64,000 nucleotides of DNA from Thiodiazotropha sp050291245 (GTDB lineage Bacteria > Pseudomonadota > Gammaproteobacteria > Chromatiales > Chromatiaceae). Positions 41,267 through 49,705 of the stretch are shown here, in pieces (within the stretch, counting starts at the first letter, position 1; each line of letters begins with the position of its first letter). The stretch spans positions 31,660-95,659 of the forward strand of contig JBNKJP010000035.1 of assembly GCA_050291245.1 (NCBI GenBank), given 5' to 3'. The translations under genes and the position numbers were made by a program. The notes under the pieces are model-generated. The model worked only from the letters and a program-made list of their open reading frames with translations, searched no databases and was not told the DNA's origin.

Positions 41267-42610
41267 ATGGCAGCACCCACCGGCTCAAGAGAAGGCAATC
41301 TGGAGGCGCCGACCCGGCATCCCATCGACTGGAAAAACCCGGAATACTACAACGAAGAAAGCTTGATGCACGAGCTGGAGCGTGTCTTCGATTTGTGCCA
41401 CGGCTGCCGCCGCTGCATCAGTCTGTGTCAAAGCTTCCCAACCCTGTTCGATCTGGTGGACGAGTGCGAAACCATGGAAGTGGACGGGGTGGATAAAAAC
41501 GACTTCTGGCAGGTGGTGGATCACTGCTATCTCTGCGACCTGTGCTACATGACCAAGTGTCCCTATGTACCGCCCCACGAGTGGAATATCGACTTCCCTC
41601 ATCTGATGTTGCGCGCCAAGGCCGTCAAATACAGGAAGGGCGATGTGAAACTGCGTGACCGGATGCTCACCAGCACGGACAACCTGGGTAAACTGGCGGG
41701 TATCCCGGTGGTTGCCGGTGTCGTGAACACCTTCAATAAGGCGAAGAACTTCCGCGAGATTCTCGATCACACCCTGGGGGTGCACCCGCAAGCCAAGCTG
41801 CCGGAATTCCACGCCAAGCCGTTGCGCAAGCGACTGGCAGACAAGATGCATCGCAGCGCCGAAGGCACCCCTGCGGGTCGCACCAAGGGCAAAGTCGCCC
41901 TGTTCACCACCTGTTACGGCAACTACAACGAACCGATCGTGGGTGAGGATCTGGTGGCGGTGTTCGAGCACAATGATATTCCGGTTACCATCGCGGACAA
42001 GGAGCAGTGCTGCGGCATGCCGAAACTCGAGTTGGGAAACCTGGAGGCAGTCGAGGCGGCCAAGAACGCGAATATTCCCCAACTCGCCAGACTGGTGGAC
42101 GAGGGTTGGGATATCGTCGCCCCCGTACCCTCCTGCGCGCTGATGTTCAAACAGGAGCTGCCGCTGATGTTTCCCGACGAAGCGGATGTGCAGAAGGTGG
42201 CCGGGGCGATTTTCGATATCTTCGAGTATCTGATGCTGCGCCATAAGGAAGGCCTGCTAAAGACCGATTTCAAGCAGGGACTGGGAAAAGTGGCCTACCA
42301 TGCCGCCTGCCATCAACGGGTTCAAAATGTGGGCGCCAAAACCAAGGAACTGCTGGCGTTGATCCCCGATACCCAGGTCACCGCCATCGAGCGTTGTTCG
42401 GGTCACGACGGCACCTATGCGGTGAAGAGCGAGTTTCATGAACACGCCATGAAGATCGGCCGCCCGGTGGTCAATCAGGTAAAAAAGGCCGAGGCTGATC
42501 ACTACGGCAGCGACTGCCCCATGGCCGGTCACCATATTGAAAACGGCCTGAGTGACGGGCGCCCGCCGGAACACCCGATCAGCCTGATCCGCAAGGCCTA
42601 CGGCATCTGA
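41267..42610 (+). CDS. GlpC/HdrD-like Fe-S oxidoreductase
   Basis: 447 aa from ATG 41267, with GGAG 11 nt upstream; the frame is open 60 codons further without a better start. Two N-terminal 4Fe-4S motifs (CHGCRRCISLCQSFP and CYLCDLCYMTKCP), then two CCG-type domains: CCGMPKLE in the first, and a second with HAACHQRVQN and RCSGHDGTY in place of the canonical form. Resembles the heterodisulfide-reductase-related subunits; probably passes electrons to the neighbouring diiron proteins. That partnership is inferred. Confidence 0.9.
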   Translation: MAAPTGSREGNLEAPTRHPIDWKNPEYYNEESLMHELERVFDLCHGCRRCISLCQSFPTLFDLVDECETMEVDGVDKNDFWQVVDHCYLCDLCYMTKCPYVPPHEWNIDFPHLMLRAKAVKYRKGDVKLRDRMLTSTDNLGKLAGIPVVAGVVNTFNKAKNFREILDHTLGVHPQAKLPEFHAKPLRKRLADKMHRSAEGTPAGRTKGKVALFTTCYGNYNEPIVGEDLVAVFEHNDIPVTIADKEQCCGMPKLELGNLEAVEAAKNANIPQLARLVDEGWDIVAPVPSCALMFKQELPLMFPDEADVQKVAGAIFDIFEYLMLRHKEGLLKTDFKQGLGKVAYHAACHQRVQNVGAKTKELLALIPDTQVTAIERCSGHDGTYAVKSEFHEHAMKIGRPVVNQVKKAEADHYGSDCPMAGHHIENGLSDGRPPEHPISLIRKAYGI

Positions 42611-42629
42611 GCAAAAGGAGAACACAGCA

Positions 42630-42917
42630 ATGGCAAATGAAGGTTATCACGAACCGGTTGAGCAACTGAGCAACGAAACCCGCGATATGCATCGCGCCAT
42701 CATTTCACTCATGGAAGAGCTCGAAGCGGTGGACTGGTACAACCAACGGGTGGATGCTTGCAGCAACCCCGAACTGCGGGCGATTCTCGCCCACAACCGG
42801 GACGAAGAGAAAGAACATGCGGCGATGGTGCTCGAATGGATCCGTCGCCAGGACCCCAGTTTCGATAAAGAGCTGAAAGACTACCTGTTTACCGACAAAC
42901 CCATAGCCCACGAATGA
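42630..42917 (+). CDS. EncFtn-like encapsulated-ferritin homologue without targeting tail
   Basis: 95 aa. Very similar to encapsulated ferritin: SLMEELEAVDWYNQRVDA and AHNRDEEKEHAAMVLEW. The ferroxidase residues correspond to Glu29/30/32, Trp36, Tyr37, Glu59, Glu60 and His63, so the decameric iron-oxidising centre should be intact. The protein stops at KPIAHE and has no C-terminal cargo-loading peptide; no encapsulin is encoded nearby. AGGAG precedes the ATG, and the stop overlaps the next start (ATGA). Confidence 0.9.
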   Translation: MANEGYHEPVEQLSNETRDMHRAIISLMEELEAVDWYNQRVDACSNPELRAILAHNRDEEKEHAAMVLEWIRRQDPSFDKELKDYLFTDKPIAHE

Positions 42918-43516
42918 CTAAGGCGCCTGACATGACACACCTGTCCCATAAAGATCTCTACAGTCTCGAAGAGTATGCCCGGATTCGAGCCGAATTCCGC
43001 ACCCGGGTGATGGATCATAAAAAAAACCGGCGCCTGCCGATCGGGCCTAATGCCGCGCTCTATTTCGAAGACGAACTGACCATGAAGTACCAGATCCAGG
43101 AGATGCTGCGCATCGAACGGATCTTCGAGCCGGAAGGTATTCAGGACGAACTCGACGTCTACAACCCGCTCATTCCGGACGGGATGAACTGGAAAGCGAC
43201 CTTTATGGTGGAGTACCACGACGTGGAGGAGCGCAAACAGGCGTTGGCCAGCCTTGTCGGCATTGAAGAAGCCATATGGGTGCAAGTGGCGGGATTCGAA
43301 AAGGTTCGTCCCATCGCCAACGAAGACCTGCAACGCTCCACCGAGGAGAAGACCGCCTCGGTCCACTTCCTGCGCTTCGAACTCAGTCAGGCCATGATCG
43401 ACGCCCTGAAAAGCGGCGCAAGACTTTCAGCGGGTATCGACCATCCCGCCTATACCCACACCGTGGATCAGGTCGACTCACCTATCAAGACCTCACTGTT
43501 GAAGGATCTGCATTGA
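42914..43516 (+). CDS. DUF3501 family protein
   Basis: 200 aa. LEEYARIRAEFRTRVMDHKKNRRLPIGP, FEDELTMKYQIQEMLRIERIF and LIPDGMNWKATFM are DUF3501 hallmarks. No signal or membrane segment. Function unknown; it regularly sits with the Fe-S protein and rubrerythrin. A second in-frame ATG (42932) is a possible start, but the ATGA overlap favours coupling. Last gene before a large hairpin. Confidence 0.9.
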   Translation: MTKAPDMTHLSHKDLYSLEEYARIRAEFRTRVMDHKKNRRLPIGPNAALYFEDELTMKYQIQEMLRIERIFEPEGIQDELDVYNPLIPDGMNWKATFMVEYHDVEERKQALASLVGIEEAIWVQVAGFEKVRPIANEDLQRSTEEKTASVHFLRFELSQAMIDALKSGARLSAGIDHPAYTHTVDQVDSPIKTSLLKDLH

Positions 43517-43519
43517 AGT

Positions 43520-43565
43520 GTACCCGTCACAGATTCTGTACCATTCAGAATCTGTGACGGGGTAC
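43520..43565. repeat. Large near-perfect hairpin after the DUF3501 operon
   Basis: GTACCCGTCACAGATTCTG and its complement (one extra G) flank a 7-nt loop, 3 nt after the DUF3501 stop. There is no T-run, so it is a REP-like or mRNA-stabilising element rather than a standard terminator. Arms are shared with 38511-38565 and 45261-45306. Confidence 0.7.
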
Positions 43566-43789
43566 GAATCAGCGCCTGGATCATCCAAAGAACGTAAACA
43601 CCTGTGATCTGTATCAAACACCCGCAAAGAACGGCGGTTGACGAACACCTCAAAGCTTCCAATAATCTGGGCATACCCGGCGATAAATTCATACAGATTT
43701 AAGCCATTTATTAATAACATCGGGTGTAAAAGGTCTCAGGAGTCCCGGCACGCCTTGTCGATAACTTCAACTCTAATAGGAAGCTCGTC

Positions 43790-44185
43790 ATGCTGATCGC
43801 TAATAATCCATGTCGGCGAACGATACTGGTACCCGCGCTGGTCTCATTGCTGTTCGTTTCCCTGGTCGGCTGTAGTTCGACCCCCAAACCCGTGGCCGAG
43901 GTCTCGGCGGCCCAAACCGCGCTCACCGCGGCCGAAGGCGAGGAATCTACCCGCTATGCACCGGTCTACATGGACCGGGCACGCCAGAAAATGAAACGCG
44001 CAAGGGCCGCCATGGACAAGGAGAACTACGATGAAGCCCGGCGTCTGGCGGAAGAGGCGCAGGCGGATGCGGAACTGGCGCAGGCCATCGCAGCCCGTTC
44101 CCAAGCGGAAAAGGCCGTAGCAGAACTCGAAGCCAGCATCAAGGTGCTGCGTGAAGAGATCATGCGCGCGCGCAGCAAACGATAA
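43790..44185 (+). CDS. DUF4398 lipoprotein
   Basis: 131 aa. Signal peptide with lipobox SLVGC (Cys28), then an all-helical region with repeating YAPVYMDRARQKMKRARAAM and YDEARRLAEEAQADAELAQ that matches DUF4398. Predicted outer-membrane or periplasmic coiled coil. Paired with the OmpA-type lipoprotein downstream. Confidence 0.88.
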   Translation: MLIANNPCRRTILVPALVSLLFVSLVGCSSTPKPVAEVSAAQTALTAAEGEESTRYAPVYMDRARQKMKRARAAMDKENYDEARRLAEEAQADAELAQAIAARSQAEKAVAELEASIKVLREEIMRARSKR

Positions 44186-44220
44186 CCACGAACACCGAAT
44201 CATCAAGGGGAACGATTACC

Positions 44221-45054
44221 ATGACCCGCTTAGGAAACCATTTGCTGGCTGCCACCGCACTGGCCCTGTTGTTCAGTGGTTGCAGCACCATGCAGAAGAA
44301 CGACGCCCTGTTGGAGGCCGAACAGGCCTACGCGGATGCGAAACAGGACGAATCCGTATTACGCTACGCCTCCACCGAGCTGGAAAGGGCCTCAACCGCC
44401 CTGAATCGCGCCGCCGCGGCCGATAACGAGGAGGACATGACCTCCCTGGCCTACGTCGGCAAGACCCGTACCGATACCGCCCTGGCCGTGGCCAAACGTA
44501 AGGCGGCGGCGGCCCGACTCGAGGAGCTGGGTGACATCAAGAACAAGGAACAACTGAAAGCCCGCGAGCTGGAAATCCAGATGGAACAACAGGCCCGGGA
44601 TGAGGCCCTGCGCGACAAGGAAGCCGCCCTGATGGAGCGGGAGAATGCCCTGGCCAAGGCCGATGCGCTGCGCAAGGAGCTGGAAGACCTGCAGGCCATG
44701 AAGACCGAACGCGGCATGGTCATCACCCTGGGGGACGTACTGTTCTCCTTCGGCAAGACGGATCTGCTACCCGGGGCGATGAACACCATCGACAAACTGG
44801 CCAAATTCCTCGCCGAGTATCCCAAGAAGACCGTGCTCGTCGAAGGACATACCGACAACATCGGCTCCGAGGAGTACAACCAGACGCTCTCCGAACGGCG
44901 TGCCCTGGCGGTGAAAGACGCCCTCATCCAAGTCGGTGTGGACGCCTCACGCATCGACACCGTGGGACTGGGTGAAAGCTCCCCGATCACCGACAACTCC
45001 ACCGAGGCCGGCCGCCTGAAGAACCGCCGCGTGGAAATCGTCATCCGCGACTGA
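44221..45054 (+). CDS. OmpA-family lipoprotein with DUF4398 helices
   Basis: 277 aa. Lipobox LFSGC (Cys21), a helical DUF4398-like part (about 30-110), an acidic coiled coil (about 110-160) and a C-terminal OmpA domain (about 168-277) with LFSFGKTDLLP and VEGHTDNIGSEEYNQTLSERR, which binds peptidoglycan diaminopimelate. Likely tethers the outer membrane to the wall. It follows the smaller DUF4398 gene by 35 nt. Confidence 0.93.
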   Translation: MTRLGNHLLAATALALLFSGCSTMQKNDALLEAEQAYADAKQDESVLRYASTELERASTALNRAAAADNEEDMTSLAYVGKTRTDTALAVAKRKAAAARLEELGDIKNKEQLKARELEIQMEQQARDEALRDKEAALMERENALAKADALRKELEDLQAMKTERGMVITLGDVLFSFGKTDLLPGAMNTIDKLAKFLAEYPKKTVLVEGHTDNIGSEEYNQTLSERRALAVKDALIQVGVDASRIDTVGLGESSPITDNSTEAGRLKNRRVEIVIRD

Positions 45055-45070
45055 GGGTTGCGGCCCGCAT

Positions 45071-45105
45071 CCCATCCTTGCTGGGTGGGAGCGGCCGCTG
45101 GCCGC
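45071..45105. repeat. Twin hairpins of Pseudomonas-REP type
   Basis: CCCATCC/GGGTGGG directly followed by GCGGCC-GCT-GGCCGC. The GGGAGCGGCC...GGCCGCGA pattern resembles REP sequences known from Pseudomonas. Lies 17 nt after the OmpA-lipoprotein stop. Confidence 0.6.
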
Positions 45106-45260
45106 GATTGCCTGAGTATCAGTGCTTCTCAAGATAATGAACAGGATCGCTTTGAACCTGAGATCGCGAGCAGGCGCTTGCTCCACTCCATTGCGTTTCT
45201 CACCAAATCGAGGCCCATTGCTCACTAAAATGTTCAGAAACATGATCATCCAAAATGCGC

Positions 45261-45306
45261 CATTCCCATCTGCCCCCTTTCTGACTCGCTGAACGGTACA
45301 GAATCA
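45261..45306. repeat. Dispersed repeat copy adjoining the toxin gene
   Basis: CATTCCCATCTGCCCCC, GACTCGCTGAACGGTACA and GAATC match 38511-38565. Abuts the RES gene stop. Several bases differ between the two copies. Confidence 0.55.
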
Positions 45307-46053
45307 CTAGGCAGGTAAAGGCAGAGCCCCATCGAGCCGAAAATCCTCCAGGGGATAAAAGCTGGCGCCATGCTTTTTACTGAAGAATGAAACCGCCTCG
45401 GCCCGGGTCTCGCACAACCAGTCTTCCTGCCATCCGGGCATCGGATGGGTAAACACCCCGGGGGTGAAAAAGGCCCGGTTCAGCCCCACCTCCCGATCCC
45501 TCGCCGAAAGATATTCAAAACCTTCGATGCCAGCCTCACGCAAGGCCCATCCCAGCGCTTGGGTTGCCCGGTAATCCTGAGGATCCCGCAGCAGCTGTGT
45601 ATATTTCGAGAACGGAGGGTGTTGCAGCCGCAGACCCCGTTGCAGTGCGAAACTCGCCGAAAACATGGTCAGCTCCGTGGTCAGACGTCCACCGGGGGGC
45701 GGCTCGCTCATCCCGGCCCAGAATACGAACCGGTAGTAGGCGGTTTCCGCCAGGACAGTGGTGATACCCGCCGATCCGTAGAACAGCCCCGGCTCCTGGT
45801 GCGTACCGAAACGGGAACCGTGTTTAAGGGGAGGATTGCGGAAAGGGCTCTGCAAAAGATCATGCAACGCCAGGGCCGCCTCTGGAATCCGGGGCCGGCT
45901 CGCATCCAGCAGAGCCTCAAGCAGGGCCTGTTCCTGAAGATCGTCCACCAGGGTTGAAAGGGCCCGGGACACCAAGGGTTCGACGATTCGAATCACCTCA
46001 CCCGAGAGGGGTGTGGGTTGCGCCGCGTCCTTGCAGGCCTGCCAGATATCCAT
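45307..46053 (-). CDS. RES-domain toxin (predicted NAD+ phosphorylase)
   Basis: 248 aa. RES-family core with GSRFGTHQEPGLFYGSAG, AETAYYRFVFWAG and LTMFSASF; the Arg, Glu and Ser in this stretch correspond to residues of the RES active site. In characterised RES-Xre pairs the toxin degrades NAD+. The start overlaps the antitoxin stop by one base (TAATG). A C-terminal extension of about 40 aa follows the core. Confidence 0.9.
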   Translation of the reverse strand: MDIWQACKDAAQPTPLSGEVIRIVEPLVSRALSTLVDDLQEQALLEALLDASRPRIPEAALALHDLLQSPFRNPPLKHGSRFGTHQEPGLFYGSAGITTVLAETAYYRFVFWAGMSEPPPGGRLTTELTMFSASFALQRGLRLQHPPFSKYTQLLRDPQDYRATQALGWALREAGIEGFEYLSARDREVGLNRAFFTPGVFTHPMPGWQEDWLCETRAEAVSFFSKKHGASFYPLEDFRLDGALPLPA

Positions 46054-46412
46054 TACTGCTTGGCGCGCATGGCATCCAGATACTCGACCACTTTGAGCAG
46101 CCCCTGCACACTCTTGACCTGATCCGCGGGCACACCGCCGGTCTGAAGATTGCGGGTATGCATCCAGTGCTTCAAGGTCCCCGCGGGACCGCCGGTCAGA
46201 GCAAACAGGCTCTGATAGAGGCGGATCAACAACAGTGCGAGTTCGCCTGATTTGCTCTCGGGATCAAGACCGTTGCGATGGATTGCGCTACGGTCCCGTC
46301 CGATCACCTGGCTGACCTCGGCCTGGGTAAGCCCCAACGCCTTGCCGGCATTCCAAAGCGCCTTGGCCAGGACCTGGGGCGCTTCCGGTTGTTTTATGGC
46401 GAGTGAGTTCAT
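46053..46412 (-). CDS. Xre/MbcA/ParS-type antitoxin
   Basis: 119 aa from ATG 46412. The frame is open to 46490, but that stretch contains the promoter and operator. An N-terminal HTH (LTQAEVSQVIGRDRSAIHR) precedes the antitoxin C-terminal domain (LLLIRLYQSLFALTGG and HWMHTRNLQTGG). Neutralises the RES toxin and should repress its own operon. Confidence 0.9.
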   Translation of the reverse strand: MNSLAIKQPEAPQVLAKALWNAGKALGLTQAEVSQVIGRDRSAIHRNGLDPESKSGELALLLIRLYQSLFALTGGPAGTLKHWMHTRNLQTGGVPADQVKSVQGLLKVVEYLDAMRAKQ

Positions 46413-46431
46413 GCCAGAGCCCAATAAATGT

Positions 46432-46471
46432 CGATATAACACTATATAGCGCTTATATCGTGCAATTTCAA
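46432..46471 (-). promoter_or_regulatory. Toxin-antitoxin promoter and operator
   Basis: On the minus strand TTGAAA (46471-46466) and TATATA (46448-46443) have a 17-nt spacer. An 8-bp inverted repeat (CGATATAA at 46432-46439, TTATATCG at 46453-46460) brackets the -10, as expected for autorepression by the Xre antitoxin. Confidence 0.7.
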
Positions 46472-46514
46472 CACGCGCAGCCCCATTCACCCGCTTCTGC
46501 GCGGATCCTTCGAT

Positions 46515-46976
46515 TCAATCGGCGCTTTTTTTGCCATGCCGGCAGTGGGCACAGGTTCCCAGCAGTTCCACCACGGAACGGCGGGTGCGAAACCCCTGCG
46601 CCTGCCCGGCCGCCTGCAGGCTTTCCATCACCCGGGGATCCGCCACCTCTTCGACCTCCCCGCAATCCGCGCAGATCAGAAACTGCCCGGCATGGGGATG
46701 ATCGGGATGGGTGCAGCCCACATAGGCATGTATACTTTCAAGCTTGTGGATCAGGCCCTGCTGCATGAGGAAATCCAGTGCCCGATAGACCGTGGGCGGG
46801 GCCGGATTCTTCACCTGTCCGCGCAGGCGCTCCAGCAGATCATAGGCGCTTAACGGCTTGTCGGAGGCGATCAGTAACTGCAGCACGGCCTGACGCTGGG
46901 CGGTAAGACGCACCCCCCGCTCGCGACACAGCGCCTCGGCCCGTTCCATCACACGCCGCATACCCTGTGGATTCAC
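46515..46976 (-). CDS. zur: Zinc uptake regulator Zur
   Basis: 153 aa. Fur-fold repressor with VRLTAQRQAVLQLL, PPTVYRALDFLMQQGL, HPHAGQFLICADCGEVEE and a C-terminal CAHC pair, the Zn site. GTG start overlapping the znuB stop (GTGTGA). Cotranscribed behind znuABC, giving feedback control. A short linked gap separates it from the toxin-antitoxin operator. Confidence 0.93.
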   Translation of the reverse strand: MNPQGMRRVMERAEALCRERGVRLTAQRQAVLQLLIASDKPLSAYDLLERLRGQVKNPAPPTVYRALDFLMQQGLIHKLESIHAYVGCTHPDHPHAGQFLICADCGEVEEVADPRVMESLQAAGQAQGFRTRRSVVELLGTCAHCRHGKKSAD

Positions 46977-47842
46977 ACACCACCCCCTGCTTCAGGATGC
47001 CGGGCCAGCGCGCGCTGACTGCGCCGCCGGCGCAATAGCTGAGACCAGACCGCCGAGACGACATAGGCGGCCCCGGAAAGAAGAATAATGGTCGGACCCG
47101 CCGGCAGGTCCGGAGTATAGGAGACCGCCAGACCGGTAACGCTCAGGAACATGCCCAGCAGGGTGGCGATCAACATCATTCGCCCCAGGGAGTGTACATA
47201 ATGACCGGCGATCGCCGCTGGCAGGGTAAGCAGGGCCAGCACCAGGATCAGACCCACCACCTGGATCAGCAGCACCACCGTAACCGCCACCAGCACCAGC
47301 AGCAACAGATAGAAAACCCCTACCGGAATACCCCGCAGTCTGGCCAGCTCCTCATCGAAGACCACGGCGAGAAACTGACGGTGGTAGGCCCCGACCACGA
47401 TCAGCAGCAGGATATCCAGGGCCAGCATGAAGACCAGGCTCTCGTCGGGCACCAGCAGGATGTTGCCGAACAGGTAGCTCATCAGATCAGACTGGTAACC
47501 CGGCGTCTTGGCGATGAACATCACCCCCAACGCCATGCCGATCGCCCACAGGGCGCCAATCAGAGTGTCCTCCTGCACCCGCCAGTTGAGGCGTACCCAG
47601 CCGATCAGCAGGGCGGAGAGGATCGCCGCCAGCAGGGCGCCGTACAGGGGATCGAAACCGTAGTAGACCGCCGCTCCCATGCCTCCCAGCACGGAGTGGG
47701 CGATACCCCCGGCGATGAAGGCGATGCGCTTGACCACCACATAGGTGCCGACCACTCCGCAGCCGATACTGGCCAGCAGCGCGGCCGCCACCGCGCTTTG
47801 CAGAAACTCGTGATGCATCAGGGCCTGAAAGAAACCCTCCAT
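46973..47842 (-). CDS. znuB: Zinc ABC transporter permease ZnuB
   Basis: 289 aa, ABC-3 family with about eight membrane helices starting near residue 15. AFIAGGIAHSVLGGMG is the conserved metal-transporter motif. Forms the inner-membrane channel with ZnuC. Confidence 0.94.
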   Translation of the reverse strand: MEGFFQALMHHEFLQSAVAAALLASIGCGVVGTYVVVKRIAFIAGGIAHSVLGGMGAAVYYGFDPLYGALLAAILSALLIGWVRLNWRVQEDTLIGALWAIGMALGVMFIAKTPGYQSDLMSYLFGNILLVPDESLVFMLALDILLLIVVGAYHRQFLAVVFDEELARLRGIPVGVFYLLLLVLVAVTVVLLIQVVGLILVLALLTLPAAIAGHYVHSLGRMMLIATLLGMFLSVTGLAVSYTPDLPAGPTIILLSGAAYVVSAVWSQLLRRRRSQRALARHPEAGGGV

Positions 47843-47843
47843 A

Positions 47844-48605
47844 TCAGTGTCCGTGAGCGTGGCTGTGGGCGATCATCCGCACATGCTCGCCATAGAGATC
47901 CTGGATCACCTGGCCATCGATGTCGTCGGTGTGGTGGCAGAAGAGGGTGCGGTTGATGCAGGCGACCCGACTCACGTAACGGGAGATGAAGGCCACGTCA
48001 TGGGACACCACCAGGATGGTCATGCGGTCGTTGAGCCGTTTCAGCAGGTCGAAGATCTCACTCTCCAGACGTTGATCGATGTTCGCGGTCGGTTCGTCCA
48101 GGATCAGAATCCGGGGCCGGCTGGCCAGTGCCCGGGCCAACAGCACCCGTTGTAACTGTCCACCGGAGAGGCTGCCGATCTGACGCGTGGCGATATCCTC
48201 AGCCTCCACCTCCGCCAGGGCCTGGCGCGCTGTATCCCGGTCACTGCCCGACACCCGGCAGGGCCAGAAGGCCCCATACCAGCCGGACGGCCGGTTGAGT
48301 CCCAGCAGACCCAATTGCACCACCTGTTCCACGGTGATGGGAAAATCCCGGGAAAAACTTGGGTACTGGGGGACATAGCCCAGCAACCGCCGGGCATCCT
48401 CGGGGGACTGTCCCAGCACCTCGATACGGCCCTTGAGGGGGTCGAGAAAGCCCAGGATGAGTTTGAGCAGGGTGCTCTTGCCACCCGCATTGGGCCCCAC
48501 GATGCCGAGAAACTCCCCTTCGATCACCTGCAGATCGATCTCCGAGAGGATCGGCACATTGTCATAGGCGAATTCCACACCCTGGAGGTTGATGATCGGC
48601 TTCAA
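47844..48605 (-). CDS. znuC: Zinc ABC transporter ATPase ZnuC
   Basis: 253 aa. Walker A GPNAGGKST, Q-loop YVPQYP, signature LSGGQLQRV, Walker B ILILDEP and the switch His in VVSHD. A His-rich tail (HSHAHGH) may bind zinc. Overlaps znuA by 4 nt. Confidence 0.95.
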   Translation of the reverse strand: MKPIINLQGVEFAYDNVPILSEIDLQVIEGEFLGIVGPNAGGKSTLLKLILGFLDPLKGRIEVLGQSPEDARRLLGYVPQYPSFSRDFPITVEQVVQLGLLGLNRPSGWYGAFWPCRVSGSDRDTARQALAEVEAEDIATRQIGSLSGGQLQRVLLARALASRPRILILDEPTANIDQRLESEIFDLLKRLNDRMTILVVSHDVAFISRYVSRVACINRTLFCHHTDDIDGQVIQDLYGEHVRMIAHSHAHGH

Positions 48606-49465
48606 GGTCGCAGGACTCCGGCGAATTGTTCGGCCACACGGTGCAGATTCTCAATATAGTCCAAGGCCAGCGGATCCACCGGGATCACCCGGCCGTCGAC
48701 TGCCCGGGCCACTTGAGCGGCCAGCCGCCGGTCGAACTGAGGCTGGACGAAAATCACCCGAATATCCTCATCCCGGGCCTGATCGATCAAATGGGTCAAG
48801 GCCCGCGCACCCGGCTCCTTGCCCTCATGCTCGATCGGTACCTGAACCAGCCCGTAGCGCTGGGCGAAATAGCCCCAGGAGGGATGAAACACCAGGAACT
48901 TGCGGCCCTGGGAGGGTTTCAGCAAAGCTTCGATTTGCTGGTCCAAGCGCCGCAGCCGGGCGACAAACCGGTCATGGTTGCGCCGATAGTCCGCCCGGTG
49001 CCCGGGATCGAGATCGGCGAGATTGTCACGGATCACTCCCGCCATATGTATCACCCGAACCGGGTCGGTCCAGATATGCGGATCGAATTCGTCATGATCC
49101 TCATGTTCGTGATCATGGTCATGATCCAGCACGGGTGCCTGGAACAACTCGATACCATCACGCAAATCAACCACCCCCATGGCGGGGTTGGCCGAGCGGA
49201 TCCGATCCATCCAGGCTTCCTCGAAGGGCACCCCGGTACGCAGGTAAAGCCGCGCCTGAGACAGCGCGGCAATCTGCTGGGGGGAGGGATCGTAGCTGTG
49301 GGGACTCTGCCCGGGACGCACCAGGGTCTGAACCGTCACCCATTCACCGCCCACCTGCTCCACGAAATTCTGAATCGGCAGCACACTGACAAAAACCCGC
49401 AAGGGCTCGGCATAGACCCCAGTCGGGAGGATCAGGGTCAGAATTAACAAGGTCAAACGAATCAT
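48602..49465 (-). CDS. znuA: Zinc-binding periplasmic protein ZnuA
   Basis: 287 aa. Signal peptide MIRLTLLILTLILPTGVYA. Metal ligands are expected at His in SPHSYDPSPQQ, in FHPSWGYFAQRYGL and a C-terminal Asp; the His/Asp-rich loop DHDHDHEHEDHDEFD is typical of zinc-binding ZnuA. First gene of znuA-znuC-znuB-zur, with a Zur box upstream. Confidence 0.94.
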   Translation of the reverse strand: MIRLTLLILTLILPTGVYAEPLRVFVSVLPIQNFVEQVGGEWVTVQTLVRPGQSPHSYDPSPQQIAALSQARLYLRTGVPFEEAWMDRIRSANPAMGVVDLRDGIELFQAPVLDHDHDHEHEDHDEFDPHIWTDPVRVIHMAGVIRDNLADLDPGHRADYRRNHDRFVARLRRLDQQIEALLKPSQGRKFLVFHPSWGYFAQRYGLVQVPIEHEGKEPGARALTHLIDQARDEDIRVIFVQPQFDRRLAAQVARAVDGRVIPVDPLALDYIENLHRVAEQFAGVLRP

Positions 49466-49614
49466 TGGTTTCCGGGATCACTCAAGCAATTGGGGAAAAC
49501 GACCGGACAGGTCACGAACAGCTTCGAGTGATCGCAATCTTTGCACCGTCTGCCACGCCTTGGCTCCACCGGAAGCGGACACAGGGGGGAACCCTAAGTT
49601 ATGAACCGCCGAAT

Positions 49615-49629
49615 TGTTATAGTATAACA
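49615..49629. promoter_or_regulatory. Zur box upstream of znuA
   Basis: TGTTATAGTATAACA is an exact palindrome (TGTTATA-G-TATAACA) and matches the core of the enterobacterial Zur operator TGTTATANTATAACA. Lies about 150 nt before znuA in a 240-nt gene-free gap. On the minus strand it contains TATACT, a possible -10. Confidence 0.85.
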
Positions 49630-49705
49630 CTGTTTACCCGGCATCGAAGAAGGTCGGGACTACTCAGCTAAACGCCATCGCTTACCCTGTCCTTGCCCGC
49701 GCTTG

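Noticed and set aside
42630..43516. Encapsulin shell gene next to the EncFtn homologue
   Set aside because: The next gene is DUF3501 (200 aa), with none of the HK97-fold length or motifs of encapsulin.
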